39,556 nucleotides of DNA, from NCBI GenBank assembly GCA_902464615.1, contig CABQKA010000012.1, forward strand, positions 1 to 39,556, written 5' to 3'. The translations under genes were made by a program, and so were the position numbers. Within the stretch, counting starts at the first letter, position 1. The number at the start of each line of letters is the position of its first letter. The stretch is from an uncultured Prevotella sp. Its GTDB lineage: Bacteria > Bacteroidota > Bacteroidia > Bacteroidales > Bacteroidaceae. The notes under the pieces were generated by a model. The model ran no database searches. It worked only from the letters and a program-made list of their open reading frames with translations, and was not told where the DNA came from. Shown here in pieces: positions 22,980-30,243 of this stretch.

Positions 22980-24290
22980 ATGCCAGACAAAAATACCGAT
23001 TTTCCTATCGACTTAGACGTACCTTCTACCACTCCCTCCATCATCAAAGTCATAGGTGTAGGTGGCGGAGGCGGCAATGCCGTCAACCACATGTATAGGG
23101 AAGGCATCCACGATGTTAATTTCGTCCTTTGCAACACAGACAGCAAGGCCCTTTGCGACTCTCCCGTGCCCGTCCGGCTTCAGTTGGGCAAGGAAGGGCT
23201 CGGTGCAGGCAACCGTCCGGAACGGGCACGCAAGGCCGCTGAGGAGAGCGTCGACGACATCCGCCATATGCTGAACGACGGGACCAAGATGGTCTTCATC
23301 ACGGCCGGCATGGGCGGCGGCACCGGAACGGGCGCCGCGCCCGTCATTGCCCGCGAAGCCAAGGACATGGGCATCCTCACTGTCGGCATCGTCACCATTC
23401 CTTTCCTTTTTGAGGGAAACAAGAAGATTGACCAGGCCCTCGACGGCGTGGAGGAAATCTCCAAGCACGTAGATGCGTTGCTCGTCATCAACAACGAGCG
23501 TCTGCGCGAAATCTATCCGGACCTGAACGTCCTGAGTGCTTTTGAGAAAGCCGACAACACGTTGAGCGTGGCCGCCCGCAGCATTGCCGAAATCATTACC
23601 ATGCACGGCATCATCAATCTCGACTTCCGCGACGTGTGTACCGTATTGAAGGACGGCGGTGTCGCTATCATGTCTACCGGTTTCGGTGAAGGCGAGAACC
23701 GCGTTACCAAGGCCATTGAGGACGCGCTCCATTCCCCGCTGCTCAACAACAACGACATCTTCAACTCCAAGAAAGTGCTGCTTTCCATCTCGTTTTGCGC
23801 GGAGAATGAAGGCGATTCCCTCATGATGGAGGAAATAAACGAAGTCCACGAGTTCATGTCCAAGTTCCACGATGACGTGGAGACGAAGTGGGGGCTTTCT
23901 ACCGACCCGACGTTGGGTAAGCGGGTGAAGATCACCATCCTGGCCACGGGCTTCGGCATCGCCACCGTCCCGGGCATGAAAGAGAAGCACGATGCCGAGG
24001 AAGAAACGCGCCGCCAGCACGACGCCGAGAAACAGGAAGAAAACGAAGAGCGCCGCGGACAGTACTACGGCCCGTCCGACAAGAAAGGCGGCCAGCGCCG
24101 CCGCCCCAAGGTCTACCTCTTCGGGCTTTCCGACCTGGACAACGAGGAAGTCATCTCCATGGTAGAACTCACGCCCACTTATAAACGGAGCAAGGAAATG
24201 CTCGGCGAAATCAAGCGCAAGGCTGTCGGCGAACAGCCTTTTGAAATAGAGAACACCGTCAGCGACAGCCACGTCATCTCTTTCGGATAA
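22980..24290 (+). CDS. ftsZ: Cell division GTPase FtsZ, first copy
   Basis: FtsZ is the tubulin-like GTPase that forms the division ring. The 436-residue protein has VIGVGGGGGNAV (24-35), CNTDSKAL, the tubulin signature GGGTGTG (112-118), and the T7 synergy loop NLDFRD with Asn214, Asp216 and Asp219, all canonical. The folded core ends near residue 330. A charged linker (330-370) leads to RPKVYLFGLSDLDNEE and a tail ending SHVISFG. The proteobacterial FtsA/ZipA-binding peptide (DIPxFLR type) is not recognisable. Roughly two thirds of the first 165 aligned residues are identical to the next gene by hand count. This copy is the better candidate for the ordinary ring-forming FtsZ because its catalytic loop is intact. 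Confidence 0.96.
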   Translation: MPDKNTDFPIDLDVPSTTPSIIKVIGVGGGGGNAVNHMYREGIHDVNFVLCNTDSKALCDSPVPVRLQLGKEGLGAGNRPERARKAAEESVDDIRHMLNDGTKMVFITAGMGGGTGTGAAPVIAREAKDMGILTVGIVTIPFLFEGNKKIDQALDGVEEISKHVDALLVINNERLREIYPDLNVLSAFEKADNTLSVAARSIAEIITMHGIINLDFRDVCTVLKDGGVAIMSTGFGEGENRVTKAIEDALHSPLLNNNDIFNSKKVLLSISFCAENEGDSLMMEEINEVHEFMSKFHDDVETKWGLSTDPTLGKRVKITILATGFGIATVPGMKEKHDAEEETRRQHDAEKQEENEERRGQYYGPSDKKGGQRRRPKVYLFGLSDLDNEEVISMVELTPTYKRSKEMLGEIKRKAVGEQPFEIENTVSDSHVISFG

Positions 24291-24337
24291 CTGCCCGCTA
24301 TCCCGTCGGCTTCCCGCTACGGGATGGATTCACAACC

Positions 24338-24389
24338 GGCGGCATGCCACCAGGACATTCCGGCAACCGTGTCCCGGTGGCACGCCGCC
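24338..24389 (+). other. Long imperfect hairpin between the two ftsZ genes
   Basis: A 19-position stem (24338-24356 with 24371-24389, 17 pairs and two A/C mismatches) with a 14-nt loop sits in the 125-nt gap between the ftsZ genes, 27 nt before the second start. A short T-rich stretch (TACTTTCATTTAT) follows. It could be a partial terminator or an mRNA-processing or stabilising structure that sets the ratio of the two proteins. This is inference. Confidence 0.55.
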
Positions 24390-24415
24390 TACTTTCATTT
24401 ATAAATCACGACGTT

Positions 24416-25738
24416 ATGGAACATAGCCCTGCTACACATTCGTCCCAATCCGATGAGTTGTTGATAAACCTCGCCAACGCCAATACGCCCGCCATCATTA
24501 AAGTCATCGGCGTAGGCGGGGGCGGCGGAAATGCCGTCGCCCAGATGTATCGGGAAGGCATTCCCGGCATACAGCTCCTCGCCTGCAATACCGATAGCAA
24601 GGCGCTCGAGACTTCGCCGCTGCCCGACCGCCTACAGCTCGGACCGGGCCTTGGAGCCGGCGGACGGCCCGAAATAGGCCGAATGTATGCCGAAGAGAGC
24701 CTGGACAAAATCAGGGCCTGTTTCGACGAGCACGTCAAGATGGTATTCATCACGGCCGGCATGGGCGGCGGCACCGGCACCGGAGCCTCGCCCGTCATAG
24801 CCCGCGAGGCGCGTAAGAAAGGCATTCTCACCGTCGGCATCGTCACGCTTCCTTTCCTCTTCGAGCGCGAAAAGCAAATCGACAAGGCGCTCGACGGACT
24901 TGAGATGCTGGCCGCGGAAGTCGACGCCCTGCTCGTCATCAACAACGAGCGGCTGATGGACATCTATCCCACGCAGAGCATCATCGCAGCCTTCCGCAAA
25001 GCCGACGAGACCTTGACCGTCGCCGTCCGCAGCATTGTGGAGATTATCAACATGCGCGGCCGCGTCGACCTGGACTTTCACGATGTGTATGTGGTCTTGA
25101 AAGATGGCGGCATCGCCATTATCTCTTCCGGCTACGGTGAGGGAGAGGGACGCCTCAAGCAAGCTATCGAACAGGCGCTCTATTCCCCGTTGCTCAACAA
25201 CAATGATGTCTACCGTTCCCGCCGTATAGTCTTCTCCATCACGGTGGCTGCCGAGGACGGGCCCGGGGCGCTCCGCATGGACGAGATGTCCGCCATCTAC
25301 GACTTCACCGCCCGCTTCCACGGGGATATAGAGACGAAATGGGGGCTTAGTTTCGACCCGGAACTGGGCGAACGCATCAAAATCACCATCCTGGCTTCCG
25401 GCTTCGGGCTTTACGACCAGCCGGCGCAGGCCGAACTGGCCCATACCGCCGTTTCGGCCGAAGAGGAGGAGCGCGAAGCCCGCCGCGCCACCTTTTATGC
25501 CGAGTCAGGAGCGCGCCGCCGCTCTCCGTCGGCCGCCCGCCCGAAGATCTACCTCTTCAGCATGGACGACCTTTCCAACGAGGCGCTTGTCGCGCTTGTG
25601 GACAGCGTGCCTACGCGCAGCCGCACGGCGGCCGACCTGCAGCGTATGGCCAACCAGACGGGCGAGGCCCACTTTGCCGGCGAGGAGGAAGAACAGTCCG
25701 GCGGCGTAATATATTTCGACATGGAGAACTCAAAATAA
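24416..25738 (+). CDS. Second, divergent FtsZ paralog in tandem
   Basis: The full-length 440-residue FtsZ-family GTPase has VIGVGGGGGNAV (30-41), CNTDSKAL, and GGGTGTG (117-123), so GTP binding should be intact. In the T7 loop the canonical Asn is replaced: DLDFHD has Asp218, with Asp220 and Asp223 kept. The N-terminus (about 1-24) and the end (VIYFDMENSK) do not resemble the first copy, but the linker motif RPKIYLFSMDDLSNEA is shared. The start at 24416 is preferred over an in-frame ATG at 24344 because the upstream stretch contains the hairpin and no FtsZ similarity. It lies between ftsZ and the yqeY gene, in the place where most relatives have nothing. Base composition matches its neighbours, so an old duplication is likelier than recent transfer. 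Role unknown. Confidence 0.93.
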   Translation: MEHSPATHSSQSDELLINLANANTPAIIKVIGVGGGGGNAVAQMYREGIPGIQLLACNTDSKALETSPLPDRLQLGPGLGAGGRPEIGRMYAEESLDKIRACFDEHVKMVFITAGMGGGTGTGASPVIAREARKKGILTVGIVTLPFLFEREKQIDKALDGLEMLAAEVDALLVINNERLMDIYPTQSIIAAFRKADETLTVAVRSIVEIINMRGRVDLDFHDVYVVLKDGGIAIISSGYGEGEGRLKQAIEQALYSPLLNNNDVYRSRRIVFSITVAAEDGPGALRMDEMSAIYDFTARFHGDIETKWGLSFDPELGERIKITILASGFGLYDQPAQAELAHTAVSAEEEEREARRATFYAESGARRRSPSAARPKIYLFSMDDLSNEALVALVDSVPTRSRTAADLQRMANQTGEAHFAGEEEEQSGGVIYFDMENSK

Positions 25739-25750
25739 TCACTCACAACT

Positions 25751-26203
25751 ATGGAACTTTTTGAAAAAGTCAGCAAAGACATCGTTGCTGCCATGAAGGC
25801 AAAGGACAAAGTACGCCTGGAGGCGCTCCGCAATATCAAGAAATACTTCATCGAGGCCAAGACCGCACCCGGTGCGGGCGACCAGCTGCCCGACGACGTG
25901 GCTTTGAAAATTCTGGCCAAACTCGCCAAGCAAGGCCGCGACACGGCGGCGCTCTATGCCGGGCAGCAGCGTCCGGACCTGGCCGAGGAAGAGATGGGAC
26001 AGGTCCGCGTCATTGAGGAATACCTGCCGAAGCCGCTCAGTGCCGAAGAATTGGAAGCGGCCGTCCGCACCGTCATCGAGGAAGTAGGTGCCGCCGGCCC
26101 GAAGGACATGGGCAAGGTGATGGGCACCGCGACGAAGCGCCTGGCAGGCAAGGCCGACGGCAAAGCCGTGGCCGACTGTGTGAAGCGTCTCTTGGCCCAG
26201 TAA
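25751..26203 (+). CDS. GatB/YqeY domain-containing protein
   Basis: The 150-residue helical protein matches the YqeY family, which resembles the tRNA-binding tail of GatB. Its N-terminus LFEKVSKDIVAAMKAKDKVRLEALRNIK (residues 3-30, with a family-typical MKAKDK-LRxIK pattern), the central EEEMGQVRVIEEYLPKPLS, and the C-terminal KDMGKVMGTATKRLAGKADGK are all conserved features. The molecular role is not settled; an effect on aminoacyl-tRNA quality has been proposed from the domain only. It starts 12 nt after the second ftsZ, the position it usually occupies after the single ftsZ in Bacteroidales, and is followed by a strong terminator. Confidence 0.92.
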   Translation: MELFEKVSKDIVAAMKAKDKVRLEALRNIKKYFIEAKTAPGAGDQLPDDVALKILAKLAKQGRDTAALYAGQQRPDLAEEEMGQVRVIEEYLPKPLSAEELEAAVRTVIEEVGAAGPKDMGKVMGTATKRLAGKADGKAVADCVKRLLAQ

Positions 26204-26231
26204 GGCCGTACCGCTTTCCGGCGATTCTTTT

Positions 26232-26271
26232 AAGCCGCCTTGGGCGTTGACAGCGCCCAAGGCGGCTTTTT
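26232..26271 (+). terminator. Rho-independent terminator of the division-gene transcript
   Basis: A perfect 15-bp stem (26232-26246 with 26254-26268), 7-nt loop, followed by TTTTTCTTTG. It starts 28 nt after the yqeY-family stop and closes the transcript that includes both ftsZ genes. Confidence 0.92.
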
Positions 26272-26616
26272 CTTTGTTCTCCGGGCGTCCAGCTACTTTG
26301 CCAAGCGGCTGGGCGTATTCCTGCAGCCGCTTGTCCCTTTCCCGGTGAAATGGCCTTTTATGCCTTTGTGCGCTTCCTTTTTCTCCGATGAAACCGGGGA
26401 AAATCCGTCCGCGCCCTATGTATCGGAGTGTTTTGCCGGCCGTCAGACCGATGAAACCGCATAAAATCCCCTTTTTCGCAGTTTTATGCCAGGATTCGGA
26501 TATCCGTGTGCCGGTTTTCGCCCTCTCTTCGCGGTGCGGTGCGGCTTCCGCATGCCGCAAGCCGGCAGATGAACGTCAGTCCGCCGTGTGGCCTTGCGTT
26601 TACGGGAATAGGGCCA
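26272..26616. other. Gene-free interval between convergent operons
   Basis: About 345 nt with no supported gene: the short open frames lack similarity or a start signal. A 12-nt direct repeat (CCGATGAAACCG at 26385-26396 and 26448-26459), each followed a few bases later by AAAATCC, is visible. Nothing else is recognised. Confidence 0.4.
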
Positions 26617-26660
26617 GAAAAAACGGGGCTAAGGGATGTAAGAAATTCCCTTAGCCCCGT
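26617..26660 (-). terminator. Terminator of the topA-DUF3109 operon, built on the recurrent palindrome
   Basis: A perfect 14-bp stem (26623-26636 with 26647-26660, 10-nt loop). Read on the minus strand it is followed by six T (complement of 26617-26622). The stem sequence ACGGGGCTAAGGGA shares the GGGGCTAAG core with the palindromes near 9099 and 17841. Confidence 0.88.
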
Positions 26661-26725
26661 TCGGGCCGTCAGTGCCCGCAGTGTTTTGTCCACGTTCCGG
26701 CAGCGCGTCCCGTGCAGCGCAGGCA

Positions 26726-27424
26726 TCAGTCTTCCGCTTCCGGCAGATAGCCCTCGGCCCGGAGCTGGGCCACCAGGGTTTCCAGTTCGGCGTACCATGC
26801 TTCACCGAAGCGCCGCACAAGCGGTTCGCGCAGGAAACGGTATAGCGGCAGGCGCAGTTCCATTCCTTTGCGTACGGCCGGGGCGCAGACGTCCCACCGG
26901 TGGTAGGACAGGCCCGTCAGCCCGCTTCCCAATTTGCGTTCGCGTATGGGGTACAGGCTGCACGATATGGGCTTGCACCACGTGGTCCGGCCTTCGCGCC
27001 AGGCGCGCTCCGTGGCGCAGAGGCAGCAGCCTTGCGCGTCGTAGCAGGTGAAGACACAGTCGCGCCCGTTGACGATGCTGGTCACCAGGTCGCCGTCCGC
27101 GTCCGTGTAGGCCACGCCCTGTCGTGCGATGACGCGGTGCGCTTCGGGAGAAAGTTCGTCGCTGACGGCGTCGAGCACGTTTTCGAGGCAAGCCACCTCG
27201 TCGAGTGTGAGAGGGGCGCCGGATTCACCTTCGACGCAGCAGATGCCGCGGCAGGCCTCCAGGTTGCAGCAGAAGCATTCCGTCAGTATGTCCGTAGCCA
27301 GAATGACGTCGCCGACCTGTACCAGCGGCGGCAATGTCCGCCGTTCCGTCTGCGGCGTGCCCTTTTCGGGACCGTCTGCGGCAGGCCGGGGGCAGTAATG
27401 GGAAGTTTTGCGTTTGGAACTCAT
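26726..27424 (-). CDS. DUF3109 family cysteine-rich protein
   Basis: The 232-residue protein matches DUF3109, a Bacteroidota family related to YkgJ-type cysteine-cluster proteins likely to bind zinc or an Fe-S cluster. Conserved blocks are CFCCNLEACRGICCVEG (about 50-66), VTSIVNGRDCVFTCYDAQGC (about 114-133), KPISCSLYPIRE and SYHRWDVC, giving more than ten cysteines. The family usually starts close to QVGDVI (about residue 36 here), so the first 35 polar residues are an extension; no ATG or GTG start is available nearer. Function unknown. Last gene of the minus-strand operon, 30 nt after ung, followed by a terminator. Confidence 0.87.
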   Translation of the reverse strand: MSSKRKTSHYCPRPAADGPEKGTPQTERRTLPPLVQVGDVILATDILTECFCCNLEACRGICCVEGESGAPLTLDEVACLENVLDAVSDELSPEAHRVIARQGVAYTDADGDLVTSIVNGRDCVFTCYDAQGCCLCATERAWREGRTTWCKPISCSLYPIRERKLGSGLTGLSYHRWDVCAPAVRKGMELRLPLYRFLREPLVRRFGEAWYAELETLVAQLRAEGYLPEAED

Positions 27425-27454
27425 GGGATAGGATTTTGTGGTCCGTGCCGCCGT

Positions 27455-28117
27455 TTACCATTCGATGGGCGTTTGCCCGTGTGAGGTGAGATAAGCGTTG
27501 GCACGGCTGAAATGGTGATTGCCGAAAAAGCCTCTGTATGCGGAAAGCGGGGAGGGATGGGCCGAGGCGAGGACCAGGTGGCGGGAACGGTCTATCATGG
27601 CCCCTTTGCGTTGCGCGTAGCTTCCCCAGAGGATGAAGACCAGGTGCTCGCGCTCCGCGGCCAGGCGGGCGATGACGGCGTCGGTGAAGGCTTCCCATCC
27701 GTGCCCTTGGTGCGAGCCGGCCTGGTGGGCGCGTACCGTGAGCGTCGCGTTGAGCAGCAGCACGCCCTGGCGCGCCCAGCGCCGCAGGCTGCCGCTGGGC
27801 GGTACGGGCCGTCCCAGGTCGTCCTGGATTTCCTTGAAGATGTTTTGCAGCGAGGGCGGGAAAGGCACGCCGTCGGCCACGGAAAAGCAAAGCCCTTCGG
27901 CCTGTCCCGCCTCGTGGTACGGGTCTTGCCCGATGATGACTACTTTCACGCGGTCGAAGGGGCAGAGGTCGAAGGCGGCGAATATTTGTCTCCCCGGCGG
28001 GTAGCATGGTCCTGCCTGGTATTCGGCGCGGACGAACTCGGTAAGTTGTGCGAAATAGGGCGCGTCGAACTCGGCTTGCAGCCGGTCGCGCCAGGTAGCG
28101 TCTATCTTGACATTCAT
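27455..28117 (-). CDS. ung: Uracil-DNA glycosylase, family 1
   Basis: Ung removes uracil from DNA as the first step of base excision repair. The 220-residue protein has the water-activating loop GQDPYH (63-68, Asp65), the uracil-binding GLCFSV (75-80), LLLNATLTV with Asn123 for uracil recognition, LWGSYAQRKG, and the DNA-intercalation loop HPSPLSA (187-193, catalytic His187). These are all family 1 hallmarks and the length is standard. It lies 27 nt after the GH2 gene and 30 nt before DUF3109 in a same-strand run. Confidence 0.97.
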   Translation of the reverse strand: MNVKIDATWRDRLQAEFDAPYFAQLTEFVRAEYQAGPCYPPGRQIFAAFDLCPFDRVKVVIIGQDPYHEAGQAEGLCFSVADGVPFPPSLQNIFKEIQDDLGRPVPPSGSLRRWARQGVLLLNATLTVRAHQAGSHQGHGWEAFTDAVIARLAAEREHLVFILWGSYAQRKGAMIDRSRHLVLASAHPSPLSAYRGFFGNHHFSRANAYLTSHGQTPIEW

Positions 28118-28144
28118 AGGAGCGGTTTAATCGGGTGGAACGTG

Positions 28145-30211
28145 TCAGGGCAGGCACCATTCGACCGTATCGGCCAGGTGCTGACGGCCGTCGCGTGCGG
28201 TGGCTTCAATGCGGTTTTCGCCACGGTCCAGCCGGACGTTGCGAAACACGCAGCATTTCAGTGAGTCGGGCTTCTGCGAGCCGACTTTGCGGCCGTTGAC
28301 GGTGAGGGTCACCTCGCCGCAGTTCGAGAAGACGCGCACGTCCGTCACGCTGCGACTGCGCTGCCTGGCCCGGCGGCCTTCGATGTACACCATCGGCTCC
28401 GGATTCCAGTTGGCCTTATAGAAGAAAAAGGCGTCCTTGCGAATCCTGCGGTCGTGCGTGACCAGCCCTTTGTCGTTGATGCCCGGGCGGTCGCCTTCCG
28501 TGCGGTGCGCGGCGCCGAAGTCGAACATGTTCCAGACGAACGTGCCCCAGACAAAGGGCCTCTGGCTGATGATTTCCCAATTGCGCACGTGGTATTCCGT
28601 CTGCCAGTTCTCCGGGTGCCACCAGCTGTCGGCGGCCGGCTGCTTGAGGGAGTCCTGCTGGTGGTAGATGCTGGCGCCTGCCCCGTATTCGCTGATGCCA
28701 ATGCGCAGCTTTGGATATTGCCTGTGCGTCTGGTCGAGCCATGTGGCCAACGTGGCCGGCGAGGCGCCGTACCAGCCGTCGTAGCGGTTCCAGGCTATGA
28801 GGTCCGTGATGTGGTTGAGCGCGCCGCCCTGGTTGCTGGCCGAGGTGGTGGGGCGCGTGGAGTCTTCCTGGTGCGCCAGCCGGTTCAGCTCCCTGACGTA
28901 TTCCACAGGGTTGTCGCCCTGTTCCTTCAGTTCGTTGAAAAGCCCCCAGCAGACGATGGCCGGGTGGTTATAATGTTGCCGGATAAGTTCCTTGAGCTGT
29001 TCGCGGCCGTTGGTGCGGAAGGACGGCTGGTCCACGAAGCCTTTGTCCGCATAGCCTCCCGGCCCGACGAAAGGAATCTCCGCCCATGTGAGGATGCCGT
29101 TGCGGTCCATCAGGTCGTAGATGGCGGTGGCCTGCGGGTAGTGGGCCAGGCGGACGGCGTTGACACCCATCTCGCGCATGAGTGCCACATCTTCGCGGTG
29201 ATGTTCCGGCCGTAGGGCGTTGCCGACTTCCGCCCGTTCCTGGTGGCGGCATACGCCGTGGAGGGAAACGTGGCGGCCGTTCAGGAAGAAGCCTTTGTCG
29301 GGGTCCACGTTGAAGAAGCGCAGGCCGAGCGGTTGCTCCACGCAGTCGGCCTGGCGCCCGTCGACGGAGAGCGTCGTGACGGTGCGGTATAGGAAGGGGT
29401 CGCGCGTGCCGTCCCACAAATGCGGGCGGTCAATGAGGAGAGGCAGCTCGGCCACGTAGTCGGTCGCGTTGGCGGGAATCGTCACTTCGCGCGTTGCGCT
29501 GTGGACCGTGCGGTCGCCGTCGCGCACGTCGACACGGAGCGTCGCCGGGCGTGGCGCTGCACTCCGGTTGGAGAGGACCACGCGGGCACGCACGGTGGCC
29601 GATTCGGCGCTGACGTGTTCCTGGACCAGATAAACGCCGGGCGAGGCGTAGTCGAGCGGCGAAATGCACGTTTCGTCCGTCAGAAGCAGATGGACGTCGC
29701 GGTAGAGGCCGCCGTAGAAATTGAAGTCGCCGACGAGCGGCATCACGTCGAGTTGTTCGCCATTGTTTACGCGGACGAGAATCTGGTTTGTGGCGCCGTA
29801 GTTCACGCGGTCGGTGATTTCAAAGACGAAAGCACCGTAGCCCCCGCGATGCTCGCCTGCGTGCCGCCCGTTGACGAAAACGTTGGCCACGCTGTTGGCC
29901 CCTTCAAAGCGGAGGAAGAGGCGGCGCCCCTTCCATTCAGGGCGGATATAGAGCTCTTTGGTATAGTTGCCGATGCCCCGTTTGTAGTCAACCTTTCCGC
30001 TCAGGGCGTCGCCGGCGTTCCAGGTGTGGGGCAGGTCGACACGTTCGGCGGAATTGCGGTCCACTTGGTGTGAGAAGCGGAACTTCCAGTCGTGGTTGAT
30101 GAGGCTGTCGCGCCGCTGTGCCCATGCGCAGGACGGAAGTAAAAAGACAGAGAGCAGTCCGGCCAGACCGGCTGCTCTCTTGAGAAATGCAGTGATGGAG
30201 CGATTATCCAT
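28145..30211 (-). CDS. Glycoside hydrolase family 2 (beta-galactosidase/glucuronidase-like), exported
   Basis: The 688-residue retaining glycosidase shows the GH2 plan: an N-terminal jelly-roll sugar-binding domain (about 35-205; DLPHTWNAGD, RRLFLRFEGANSVANVFVNG), an immunoglobulin-like domain (about 210-315), and a TIM barrel (about 320-600) with acid/base Glu427 in LFNELKE and nucleophile Glu508 in ISEYGAG. A short beta tail follows. The substrate could be a beta-galactoside or other beta-glycoside and cannot be settled here. Residues 1-32 form a signal peptide; LPSC resembles a lipobox with Pro at -2, and AWA-Q is an alternative type I cleavage site. Unusually for a GH2 enzyme in this phylum it sits inside a housekeeping operon, 32 nt after speA, with no SusC/SusD pair or regulator nearby. 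Confidence 0.9.
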   Translation of the reverse strand: MDNRSITAFLKRAAGLAGLLSVFLLPSCAWAQRRDSLINHDWKFRFSHQVDRNSAERVDLPHTWNAGDALSGKVDYKRGIGNYTKELYIRPEWKGRRLFLRFEGANSVANVFVNGRHAGEHRGGYGAFVFEITDRVNYGATNQILVRVNNGEQLDVMPLVGDFNFYGGLYRDVHLLLTDETCISPLDYASPGVYLVQEHVSAESATVRARVVLSNRSAAPRPATLRVDVRDGDRTVHSATREVTIPANATDYVAELPLLIDRPHLWDGTRDPFLYRTVTTLSVDGRQADCVEQPLGLRFFNVDPDKGFFLNGRHVSLHGVCRHQERAEVGNALRPEHHREDVALMREMGVNAVRLAHYPQATAIYDLMDRNGILTWAEIPFVGPGGYADKGFVDQPSFRTNGREQLKELIRQHYNHPAIVCWGLFNELKEQGDNPVEYVRELNRLAHQEDSTRPTTSASNQGGALNHITDLIAWNRYDGWYGASPATLATWLDQTHRQYPKLRIGISEYGAGASIYHQQDSLKQPAADSWWHPENWQTEYHVRNWEIISQRPFVWGTFVWNMFDFGAAHRTEGDRPGINDKGLVTHDRRIRKDAFFFYKANWNPEPMVYIEGRRARQRSRSVTDVRVFSNCGEVTLTVNGRKVGSQKPDSLKCCVFRNVRLDRGENRIEATARDGRQHLADTVEWCLP

Positions 30212-30243
30212 AATGAGGCTTTATCGTGGATGTCCGATAGCTT

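Noticed and set aside
24344..24415. Upstream ATG that would lengthen the second FtsZ by 24 residues
   Set aside because: The extra residues would be encoded by the strong hairpin and have no FtsZ similarity; ATG 24416 gives a normal N-terminus length.
26385..26459. 12-nt direct repeat CCGATGAAACCG, possibly a mobile or CRISPR-like unit
   Set aside because: There are only two copies, no regular spacing and no terminal inverted repeats or cas or transposase genes; probably chance or local duplication.
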